Source: CALLCD01 sp039196965
Lineage (GTDB): Bacteria > Pseudomonadota > Alphaproteobacteria > Caulobacterales > Hyphomonadaceae
Assembly: GCA_039196965.1 (NCBI GenBank)
Contig: JBCCUK010000003.1
Span: 62,001 to 126,000 of the forward strand
Direction of reading: 5' to 3'
DNA: 64,000 nt
Position 1 is the first letter of the stretch; the number at the start of each line of letters is the position of its first letter. The position numbers were made by a program, and so were the translations under genes. The notes beneath the pieces were generated by a model. It was not told where the DNA came from, did not search any database, and saw only the letters and a program-made list of their open reading frames with translations. Below are positions 8,435 through 16,033 of this stretch, piece after piece.

Positions 8435-10012
8435 TCAAACCTCAACGAGGTTTTGCGCCATTTTCTGTACAGCTCCATAGTCTAGCTTCCCGGTCCCGAG
8501 CACAGGTATTTCGTCAACGGTGATGACCTTCCTGGGGACTGAGAGTTCCGGTGTTCCGTGGTTTTGGCACCATGCGAGAATATCGTCCCGGTTGGCGTCC
8601 TTGGAATCCGAAAGAAGAATGATTTGTTCGCCCTTGCGCGGGTCGGGTAGTGTCGCAGCCGCATGCATATTGTCCGGCCAAATCGCGCTGGCGCAATTCT
8701 CAACAACCGCCAAAGATACCATTTCGCCGCCAATTTTGGCGAACCGTTTCACCCGGCCCATGATGCGGATGAAGCCCTCATTATCGATACAGACAATGTC
8801 GCCTGTGTCGTGCCATCCGTCCTGAGGCTTCTCGATGACGCCGGGATTGGATGCGCGAAGATATCCGAGCATGATATTGGGGCCGCGGACTTTCAGACGA
8901 CCGCCTTCGTCGATGCCTTCCACGGGGACGAGTTCGCTTTCCATATCCGACATCAGCTGGCCTACCGTCCCGGGCTTGTTGGCTTCCAGCTTGTTGGCGG
9001 CAACGACAGGAGCAGCTTCAGTGGCACCGTAGCCCTCAAGTATTTCGATATTGAATTTCTTTCGAACGAGCTGGCGGGTTTCGTCACGTACGCGCTCCGC
9101 ACCACACACCGCCAGGCGTACCGTATCGAGGTCACCCTCAGACCCTGCGCGGGTGTATTGCGAGATAAAGGTGTCTGTCGCGAGGAGAATGGTCGATCCA
9201 GACTTGCGAATACGCTTGGCAATCTCCTTCGGCTGCAATGGGCTTGGATGGCAGATCGCTTTAACCCCGGCTGTCAGCGGTAGAACTGCACCCATGGTCA
9301 GCCCGAAACAATGGAAAGTTGGCAACGGGTTGAACACAGCGTCCGTCTCGTCGCTGAGACCAATATGAGCGCGAACCTGTTCAACATTGGCGAGAATATT
9401 CTCATGGCTCAATACAACGCCTTTTGGTTCCCCCTCGGTGCCGGAGGTGAACAGGACGACGCCTGGTTTTTGATGGTTCGGTGAGCGGTAAAACAGGCGA
9501 GGCACAATGGGGCCAAGCGCGCCAGCGATCTTGTCTCCTAGCGTCAGAGCTTCACGGAGATCTTCGAGATGAATGATCTTCGCAGCACCTTCAAGGTCCG
9601 CCATGAGAGGGTCAAGATTGCCGAGTTCAATGAATTTATGGGCGGTGATGATCTGCTTTATCTCGGCGGCCTTCAATGCTGATTTGATATTGCTAGCGCC
9701 TGCGGTGAAATTCAGCATTGCCGGAATTCTTCCGGCCGCCAGCACGGCATAGAAGGCGATAATTGCGCCGGCACCTGTCGGCAGCAGAATACCGACCGTT
9801 TCGCCCCTTTCCGTCTTTCTTTTTAGCGCAGATCCCAGTGCGAACGCTGCTCGTATAATTTCGGTGTAGGTCAGTTTTCGCTCGTCACCATCCACAACGG
9901 CGACTCTGGCTCCGCCAAATTCGCTCTTGGCGCGAAGAAGGCCGCTGAAGATCCCGGTCCGAGATGCTTTGGGGCTATAATGTTTTGGTTGAAGTATCGC
10001 TGCATCGCTCAT
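8435..10012 (-). CDS. AMP-dependent acyl-CoA/acyl-ACP synthetase (Aas C-terminal-like)
   Basis: A 525-residue adenylate-forming ligase. The P-loop motif reads FTSGTEGEPKGVVLSH, followed by the family motifs EGYGATEAAP and WHDTGDI, with the C-terminal Lys in LGTGKLDYG. The middle part (PTFHCFGLTMGAVLPL, ATDTF) most resembles the acyl-ACP synthetase half of the bifunctional Aas protein, which re-acylates lysophospholipid in Enterobacteria. No acyltransferase domain is attached here, so it is a stand-alone ligase. The substrate is probably a long-chain fatty acid, by family. It is the first gene of the minus-strand group between lpd and the COQ10-like gene. Confidence 0.87.
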   Translation of the reverse strand: MSDAAILQPKHYSPKASRTGIFSGLLRAKSEFGGARVAVVDGDERKLTYTEIIRAAFALGSALKRKTERGETVGILLPTGAGAIIAFYAVLAAGRIPAMLNFTAGASNIKSALKAAEIKQIITAHKFIELGNLDPLMADLEGAAKIIHLEDLREALTLGDKIAGALGPIVPRLFYRSPNHQKPGVVLFTSGTEGEPKGVVLSHENILANVEQVRAHIGLSDETDAVFNPLPTFHCFGLTMGAVLPLTAGVKAICHPSPLQPKEIAKRIRKSGSTILLATDTFISQYTRAGSEGDLDTVRLAVCGAERVRDETRQLVRKKFNIEILEGYGATEAAPVVAANKLEANKPGTVGQLMSDMESELVPVEGIDEGGRLKVRGPNIMLGYLRASNPGVIEKPQDGWHDTGDIVCIDNEGFIRIMGRVKRFAKIGGEMVSLAVVENCASAIWPDNMHAAATLPDPRKGEQIILLSDSKDANRDDILAWCQNHGTPELSVPRKVITVDEIPVLGTGKLDYGAVQKMAQNLVEV

Positions 10013-10216
10013 TTGAACGCCTCGAATCTGAACAGTTTTTATCTATTTCTCACGGCTCTGCCGCAGCAACAATGCTTGATACATTGGGATTTGCAGCCCA
10101 TTTATCCAGTGATAACCAGCGGGCTTTGTCATTTCCAGCCAATTATGGGTTGAAAGTGCCGCCGGAATTCATGTCGACGTCAAACCGGCATAAGCGATGA
10201 AAGAGATTTGCAAGAT

Positions 10217-10801
10217 ATGGCAGGGCATGTTGAGCGGCTGATTGTACCTTACACGCCTGACGATATGTTCAGCCTTGTCGCCGACGTCGAAACCTATCCG
10301 AAATTCATCAAATGGGTAAAAGCGCTACGCAAAAGCAGGCCGCGTATCGATGGCACAACCCACCATTGCATAGGCGAGGCGGTCGTCGGGTTCAAAGGGT
10401 TCACGGAGAGATTTGCAACAAGTGTCGCGACCGATACCGAAGAGCTTTCCGTGAGAGCCCGTCTTGTGCGGGGGCCCTTCAAAAAACTTGAAAACGATTG
10501 GCACTTTGCGCCTACGGACGATAATCAAACGCAAATTACATTCTGGATCGACTATCAGTTCAGCAATCCACTTCTGGCGGCATTGGCTGCGGCCAACAGA
10601 GAAACGGCGATCCGGCGCATCATGGAGGCGTTTCTGAGCGAGGCGGCGCGGCGTTTCACGCCGGTGTCGATGTCGGGCCCTGCAGTTTCTGCAAATCCGT
10701 CAGAGCCTGGAAAACAGAATGCCGCAGAAACCCGAAAGCCAAAAGAGACCGGCGAACGGCCCCTAAATACCTTGGCGACAGAAGATCCCGCTACCGGCTG
10801 A
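10217..10801 (+). CDS. COQ10/RatA family START-like protein
   Basis: A protein of about 194 residues with a polyketide-cyclase/START-like domain: VERLIVPYTPDDMFSLVADVETYPKFIKWV at the N-terminus and LENDWHFAP...ITFWIDYQFSNPLL later, matching coenzyme Q-binding COQ10 and the RatA group. Family members bind ubiquinone or hydrophobic ligands. Beyond about residue 150 there is a Pro/Glu-rich tail with no recognisable domain. An in-frame TTG nine bases upstream is an alternative start. The gene's last 11 bases overlap the convergent cinA-type gene. In relatives this gene often follows lipA; here lipA is absent from that position. Confidence 0.82.
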   Translation: MAGHVERLIVPYTPDDMFSLVADVETYPKFIKWVKALRKSRPRIDGTTHHCIGEAVVGFKGFTERFATSVATDTEELSVRARLVRGPFKKLENDWHFAPTDDNQTQITFWIDYQFSNPLLAALAAANRETAIRRIMEAFLSEAARRFTPVSMSGPAVSANPSEPGKQNAAETRKPKETGERPLNTLATEDPATG

Positions 10802-11285
10802 TCTGCTCCTGCAATATCGTCAGAGCTGCTTCCAGGGTCGCAATGCGTACCTCAGACCGGCCGATGTCACCAAACTGATGGAGTTCATGCATGATGGCGT
10901 GATTCTCGCGCGCGCAGGCTATGTGAACGGTTCCCACGGGCTTCATACGTGTTCCGCCGCCTGGACCTGCAATCCCGGTAATCGCGATCGAGATATTCGC
11001 ACGGCTTTCTTCTATTGCGCCCTCGGCCATGGCTCTTGCCACCGCTTCTGAGACTGCACCGACATCGGCAAGCAGGTCCCCCGGCACATTGAGCACTTCC
11101 TGCTTTGCCCTGTTTGAATAGGTTACGAAGCCGCGCTCGAATACGTCGGAAGAACCAGCAAGTTCGGTGAAGAGCCCAGCTAGCAAACCGCCAGTACAAC
11201 TCTCGGCAGTCACAATTCGAAGGCGTTTCTGCCTTGCATCGTCAGATACAAGCAGTGCGAGATTTATCAGTCTGTCTGGAAACAT
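10791..11285 (-). CDS. CinA C-terminal family amidohydrolase (nicotinamide-nucleotide amidase, PncC type)
   Basis: A 164-residue stand-alone CinA C-terminal domain. The hallmark TAESCTGGLLAG (about 26-37) and ITGIAGPGGG are intact. Characterised members deamidate nicotinamide mononucleotide to nicotinate mononucleotide in NAD salvage, and I infer the same activity. It lies 9 bp downstream of ispDF on the same strand and is likely co-transcribed with it. Its 3' end overlaps the end of the COQ10-like gene on the other strand by 11 bp. Confidence 0.88.
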   Translation of the reverse strand: MFPDRLINLALLVSDDARQKRLRIVTAESCTGGLLAGLFTELAGSSDVFERGFVTYSNRAKQEVLNVPGDLLADVGAVSEAVARAMAEGAIEESRANISIAITGIAGPGGGTRMKPVGTVHIACARENHAIMHELHQFGDIGRSEVRIATLEAALTILQEQISR

Positions 11286-11294
11286 GCTGCCTAT

Positions 11295-12449
11295 CTAATC
11301 CAGCATTGGCAGGGGCGTCAAAACGGCTGCAGCCTGGGCAGCGATTCCCTCTCTCCTGCCAATAAACCCAAGGCCTTCACTTGTTGTCGCTTTTACGCTG
11401 ACGTTGTCTAATGACAGCCCAAGAAGTTCCGCTGTCCGTTCTCGCATGGCTTGCTTGTGAAGTTTGATTTTAGGCGTCTCGCAGATCAGCGTTATGTCGA
11501 CATGGTTGATAATGTATCCCGCCTTATCGGCGAGATGCTTTGCGTGGAGCAGGAACTTTCCGCTCTCAGCGCCCTTCCACTGGGGATCGGTTGGCGGAAA
11601 ATGGTCCCCAATATCGCCGAGAGCGAGCGCGCCGAGAATAGAGTCCGTTAGGGCATGCCAGCCCACATCGGCATCGGAATGCCCCACGAGCCCGAACTCG
11701 TGCGGCACTTTCAGGCCGCATAATACGACATGATCACCCGGTCCAAACTTGTGAACGTCATAGCCAGTAGCCATGCGTGGAGGTGCAGAAGAGGCGGTAA
11801 GCAAGCGGCTGAGCATATCGAGGTCTTCTTTGAATGTGAGCTTGATGAGGCGCGGGTCGCCGGTAATCAGGTCAACTTTTACCCCGGACGTTTCTACCGC
11901 TGCAATGTCATCGACAAGGTCGGTATCTTTGTTCAAAGCGTTCTTGATCGCGCCAAGTTTGAAGGCCTGTGGGGTCTGAATTCGGCGCAGGGGAGTCCGA
12001 TCGACGGTTTTAAGGCCCCCAGTCTCCGCGCAGGTTTTCTTCAGCGCGTCATTGATCCTCAGAGCAGGTGCCGCAGCGGCGGCTGTTTGAAGGCTTGAGA
12101 TTAGATCGGAGATAATCTTCTGGCTTAAGCCCGGACGTGCGGCATCGTGGATGAGGACTGTATCGCCATCATCCAGAGATAGCGCCCCAAGACCTGCTCT
12201 TACGGAAGCTGTACGGGTTTCGCCTCCAGCAACGACCGTCACGCCGTTTCCGACGATATTCTGCATCTGTTGCAAATCCGCCGCACCTGTAACGACAATG
12301 ATCTCGTTGACGTCTTCATGACGCTTGAAGGCGTCCACGCTCCAAAGCACAACAGGCTTGCCAAATAATGGTAAAAACTGCTTAGCCGGGCCTTTGCCCA
12401 TGCGGCTGCCGCGTCCCGCGGCGACGATAACTGCACCCGCTTTTCCCAT
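11295..12449 (-). CDS. ispDF: Bifunctional IspD/IspF enzyme of the MEP isoprenoid pathway
   Basis: A 384-residue fusion of 2-C-methyl-D-erythritol 4-phosphate cytidylyltransferase (1 to about 220; AAGRGSRMGKGPAKQF binds CTP) and 2-C-methyl-D-erythritol 2,4-cyclodiphosphate synthase (about 226-384; metal ligands Asp231 and His233 in YDVH, and His265). The two domains catalyse non-consecutive steps. The fused form is common in alphaproteobacteria. The gene is divergent from dusB (109 bp between starts) and is followed by the cinA-type gene. Confidence 0.95.
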   Translation of the reverse strand: MGKAGAVIVAAGRGSRMGKGPAKQFLPLFGKPVVLWSVDAFKRHEDVNEIIVVTGAADLQQMQNIVGNGVTVVAGGETRTASVRAGLGALSLDDGDTVLIHDAARPGLSQKIISDLISSLQTAAAAAPALRINDALKKTCAETGGLKTVDRTPLRRIQTPQAFKLGAIKNALNKDTDLVDDIAAVETSGVKVDLITGDPRLIKLTFKEDLDMLSRLLTASSAPPRMATGYDVHKFGPGDHVVLCGLKVPHEFGLVGHSDADVGWHALTDSILGALALGDIGDHFPPTDPQWKGAESGKFLLHAKHLADKAGYIINHVDITLICETPKIKLHKQAMRERTAELLGLSLDNVSVKATTSEGLGFIGRREGIAAQAAAVLTPLPMLD

Positions 12450-12491
12450 CTAGCTTCCATAGGCCTTTGATTGAGTTTATGCCAGCCACTG

Positions 12492-12519
12492 TTGAAAGTG
12501 CTTATTATTTTGCTAGTGT
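12492..12519 (+). promoter_or_regulatory. Possible promoter of the dusB-ntr operon
   Basis: TTGAAA (12492-12497), a 16-base spacer and TAGTGT (12514-12519) resemble a sigma-70 promoter in the short divergent region between ispDF and dusB, 39 bases before the chosen dusB start. The match is weak and is based on sequence only. Confidence 0.3.
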
Positions 12520-12558
12520 GATGACGAATTGTGCAATGCAGCATAAAGAATTGCAGTG

Positions 12559-13557
12559 ATGGCCGGGATGAGGGAGCAATTTATAAGCAGAGTTTGGCTT
12601 GCGCCTATGTCTGGTGCAACGGATGCGCCATTTCGCCGCCAAGCTGTGCAATTTGGCGCCGACGCTGTCGTCTCTGAGATGACGGCTAGCGAGCAATTGG
12701 TGCTGGCTAGACCCGACGTTGTCCGAAGAGCGTGCAGACATGATGCAGGTCAGCCCTGGATTGTACAGCTGGCCGGTCGCGATCCGAAGCATATGGAAGC
12801 GGGCGCGCGCCTTCTCGCAAAGGCCGGCGTCGATCAGATCGACATCAATATGGGGTGTCCCGCCCGAAAGGTGACAGGTGGTCTCTCCGGGTCTGCGCTG
12901 ATGCAGCATCCGGATCTTGCACGTGACATCATAGCCGCCACGTTAAACGGTGCCGGTGATATCCCGGTTTCTCTCAAGATGCGCCTCGGATGGGATGACA
13001 ACCTTCTGAACGCGCCAGCGATCGCTTCGGCGGCGGAGGAACTCGGTGTGTGTTTACTGACGGTGCATGGCCGCACACGGTGCCAGTTCTACAAAGGCGA
13101 GGCCGATTGGGGAAAGATAAGAGATACGGTCGACGCGGTATCTATTCCTGTCATTGCAAACGGCGACATTATTTCTGTGGACGACGCCCGTGTTGCCCTT
13201 GAGCAGTCAGGGGCTGATGGTGTGATGGTGGGGCGTGCAGCGATCGGGAAGCCGTGGTTGCCAGCTCAGATCGCGGCACAACTAAAAGGGCAGAGCTTTC
13301 CCGATCCCGATCTCGAAACCCGCCTGCAATCATTGACAGCTCAGCTGCACGATGCGGCGGAGTTGTATGGTGAGCGCCTAGGTGTCCGGGTGACCCGTAA
13401 GCATATCTCAGCGGCCATTGCGGCGGCACCGCTCGATATCTCCGATGATGCGCGTCGTCAAACACAAAGCGCGATTTGCAGGATCGACGGATTGGATGAT
13501 GTTGTAATCGCCCTTGATCGCCTGTTTCGCCCTCAAATGACAAAGAAGGCGGCCTGA
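12559..13557 (+). CDS. dusB: tRNA-dihydrouridine synthase, DusB type
   Basis: A flavoprotein of about 332 residues that reduces uridine in tRNA. The FMN-binding barrel begins with VWLAPMSGATDAPFRR. NMGCPARKVTGGLSGSALM contains the catalytic Cys, and GVMVGRAAIGKPWL binds phosphate near the C-terminus. It is the nifR3 gene that classically precedes ntrB and ntrC in alphaproteobacteria, and ntrB begins one base after its stop. A GTG at 12556 and a second ATG at 12568 are alternative starts; the ATG at 12559 is chosen without strong evidence between them. Confidence 0.92.
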   Translation: MAGMREQFISRVWLAPMSGATDAPFRRQAVQFGADAVVSEMTASEQLVLARPDVVRRACRHDAGQPWIVQLAGRDPKHMEAGARLLAKAGVDQIDINMGCPARKVTGGLSGSALMQHPDLARDIIAATLNGAGDIPVSLKMRLGWDDNLLNAPAIASAAEELGVCLLTVHGRTRCQFYKGEADWGKIRDTVDAVSIPVIANGDIISVDDARVALEQSGADGVMVGRAAIGKPWLPAQIAAQLKGQSFPDPDLETRLQSLTAQLHDAAELYGERLGVRVTRKHISAAIAAAPLDISDDARRQTQSAICRIDGLDDVVIALDRLFRPQMTKKAA

Positions 13558-13558
13558 T

Positions 13559-14620
13559 ATGACAGGACGCACGACAACGCTACCTATTGGTATTGATCCG
13601 GATATTTTTCCCGCAGCCTTGCTCATGCTTGATCGCAGGCGGCGTGTGCGCGCGGCGAACTCGGAGGCCGAGACGCTTCTGCATGCTTCGAGAGAAGTTC
13701 TTTATGGGCGATCCCTGACAGATGTCTTCTACCATGATTGCGATCTGTTTGCCCTGATTGACCGTGCCGAAGAGACAAATGGACGGGTGACTTCCACGGG
13801 GCTTCGGCTCGATGGACCAGCTCTTGCCGTAAAGAACCAGACTGCTGTTGTTGACTGCACGCCGGATGGCTCGTTTTCTCTTACCCTCATTACCGGACCG
13901 GATACCAATGCGCCGACGCCTGACGCTCCAGGTCTTGCGGCTTTCGGTCGAATTCTTGGTCATGAAGTGAAAAACCCGCTGGCTGGTATCAGCGGGGCAA
14001 CCCAGCTTCTGATGCGAAGTGCTCGCGATGACCAGACCGAGCTCTTGGATATGGTGCTCGGCGAAAGCAGGCGGATCGAGAGGCTGATCAACGAACTGTC
14101 CGCCTTCGAGCTGTTCTCCACGCCGCGATGTGAAGCCTGCAATGTTCATGAAATACTCGACCGGGTTATCAAGGCCGAAGAGCTTGCGCTGGGTTCTAAT
14201 GTGAGTTTGCGCCGTATATTCGACCCATCTCTGCCAGATCTATATGCCGACGCCGATCATCTGCACGAGGCGTTTCAGAATTTGGTGCGCAATGCTGGCG
14301 AGGCGATCAACGATTCCAGGAAGGCAGGTCAGGTCCGTGTGCTGACCCGTTTTGCCATTGATCGGCGGATCAAGAAACCAAAGCTGGGGCAAAGCGGCCG
14401 CATGATAAAGGTGGTGATTGAAGACAATGGTCCCGGTATTCCCAACGAAAATGCGGAGAAGATCTTCAACATGTTTCATACAACGAAAGCCTCGGGCAGC
14501 GGCCTCGGGCTTACCGTGGTCAGTCAAGTTATATCTGCCCATAACGGGAATATCGAGCTCGACAGTATGCCGGGCCGAACGCGCTTTTCCATCTATTTGC
14601 CGATAGCGGAGACCGCTTAA
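13559..14620 (+). CDS. ntrB: Nitrogen regulation sensor kinase NtrB
   Basis: A 353-residue cytoplasmic histidine kinase. An N-terminal PAS-like domain (about 15-110) is followed by the H-box GHEVKNPLAG with His135, the N-box NLVRNAGEAI, and the G-boxes VIEDNGPGIP and GSGLGLTVV. It has no membrane segment, as expected for NtrB/GlnL. It phosphorylates and dephosphorylates NtrC, and in the family its activity is controlled by PII protein. It is translationally coupled on both sides: dusB ends one base before its start, and its stop overlaps the ntrC ATG. Confidence 0.93.
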   Translation: MTGRTTTLPIGIDPDIFPAALLMLDRRRRVRAANSEAETLLHASREVLYGRSLTDVFYHDCDLFALIDRAEETNGRVTSTGLRLDGPALAVKNQTAVVDCTPDGSFSLTLITGPDTNAPTPDAPGLAAFGRILGHEVKNPLAGISGATQLLMRSARDDQTELLDMVLGESRRIERLINELSAFELFSTPRCEACNVHEILDRVIKAEELALGSNVSLRRIFDPSLPDLYADADHLHEAFQNLVRNAGEAINDSRKAGQVRVLTRFAIDRRIKKPKLGQSGRMIKVVIEDNGPGIPNENAEKIFNMFHTTKASGSGLGLTVVSQVISAHNGNIELDSMPGRTRFSIYLPIAETA

Positions 14621-15972
14621 TGTCAAAACCGACGGTCCTCGTCGCCGAAGATGATGCCAGCATAAGAATGGTCATCAGCCAGACACTCACCGGAGAAGGC
14701 TATGCGGTGAGAACCACCAGTTCTCCAGAAGCCCTGCAGAGATGGATCCGGAATGGCGAGGGCGATGTGGTCGTCACCGACGTTTATCTCGACGATGATC
14801 CTATATTCGACATCATGCCTTCAATGCGCCTGGAGCGTCCTGAACTCCCGATCATTGTCATGAGCGGTCAGAACACGATCCTCACAGCGGCCTCAGCGGC
14901 CGAGCATGGTGCTTTCGATTATCTACCCAAACCCTTCGACATTGAAGCGCTGTCCGGCCTCGTCGCGCGGGCACTGAAGAAGCAGGTCACAGGCAAGCGC
15001 GTCGACAGGCAGACCCGGCAAGCCGAACAGGATGCTGTGCTTCCACTTATCGGCCGGTCGGAACTGATGCAGGAGGTCTATCGCGTCGTCTCTCGCGTAA
15101 TGAACACCAATCTGACCGTGTTGATTGAAGGAGAGTCCGGCGTCGGTAAGGAACTGACGGCTCGCGCTATTCATGATCTTAGCCAAAGCAGCCAGTCGCC
15201 ATTTATCCTGCTCGATCTTGACGGTCTCAGTTCCGATGAAATGGCGGAATCGTTTGCTCAAATCCGCGAGGACAATGGCGCGACGATTTACATCGATGAA
15301 GTCGCGGGTCTGTCTCAGGATGCCCAGGCAAGGCTCGTTCGTCTTCTGCGCCGTCCCGGCCATGCCCGATTGATTGTGTCCACGAGCCACGATCTCGATG
15401 CGCTTGTCCTGGAAGGCACTTTCCGCAGAGATTTGTTCTACAGGCTGAATGTAGTGCGGCTCAGTCTTCCCCCACTGCGCGACCGACGTGAGGATTTGCC
15501 GGATCTCGCCCAGGCTTTTCTGATCCGCGCGAGAGATAAGGGGTTGCCCGCAAAGCGCTTCGATGCTGCGGCCCTGGATCTCATGGCGGCCTATGAATGG
15601 CCCGGAAATGTGCGCGAGCTTGAAAATGTGATCATGCGTCTGTCGGCCCTCAGTCCGGATTCGACGATTTCCACCAAGGATGTGGAAGCCGCTATGCGCC
15701 ACGATCTGACGCGTGCGGCACCAGCCTCGGAAGGTTTGGAACTCGAGATTGACCAGGTTCTCAAACGCTATGTGATGCCGGATCTCATGGCAGCAAATCC
15801 AGAAGAGCAAAATCGCATTTATCACAGTGTCATGGAACAAGTGGAGCGACCGCTTATCGCCCTCGCACTGTCGATTACTTCCGGCAATAAGGTTAAGGCC
15901 GCGAGCATTCTTGGCCTCAACCGCAATACGCTCCGGGCGAAAATTAACTCACTAGGTTTTGCAGAAGATTGA
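14620..15972 (+). CDS. ntrC: NtrC response regulator lacking the GAFTGA loop
   Basis: A 450-residue regulator with a receiver domain (1 to about 120, phospho-acceptor Asp54), an AAA+ domain (about 143-375) and a C-terminal Fis-type helix-turn-helix. Walker A (GESGVGKE, 171-178), Walker B (IYIDEV, 223-228) and the arginine-finger segment RRDLFYRLNVV are kept. The stretch where sigma-54 activators carry ESELFGHEKGAFTGA is shortened to SSDEMAESFAQIREDNG (about 204-220), so the loop that contacts sigma-54 is missing. Rhodobacter capsulatus NtrC, known to act with sigma-70 polymerase, shows a similar loss. It overlaps ntrB (TAATG) and precedes ntrY by 61 bp. Confidence 0.93.
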   Translation: MSKPTVLVAEDDASIRMVISQTLTGEGYAVRTTSSPEALQRWIRNGEGDVVVTDVYLDDDPIFDIMPSMRLERPELPIIVMSGQNTILTAASAAEHGAFDYLPKPFDIEALSGLVARALKKQVTGKRVDRQTRQAEQDAVLPLIGRSELMQEVYRVVSRVMNTNLTVLIEGESGVGKELTARAIHDLSQSSQSPFILLDLDGLSSDEMAESFAQIREDNGATIYIDEVAGLSQDAQARLVRLLRRPGHARLIVSTSHDLDALVLEGTFRRDLFYRLNVVRLSLPPLRDRREDLPDLAQAFLIRARDKGLPAKRFDAAALDLMAAYEWPGNVRELENVIMRLSALSPDSTISTKDVEAAMRHDLTRAAPASEGLELEIDQVLKRYVMPDLMAANPEEQNRIYHSVMEQVERPLIALALSITSGNKVKAASILGLNRNTLRAKINSLGFAED

Positions 15973-16033
15973 TTGACCTGCACGAAAGTGTGGCTCTAGA
16001 TCACCACCTGTGGCTTTTTGGCTACATGTTTGA

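Noticed and set aside
9964..10207. Plus-strand frame before the COQ10-like gene
   Set aside because: It overlaps the 5' end of the acyl ligase on the other strand and has no similarity or start signal.
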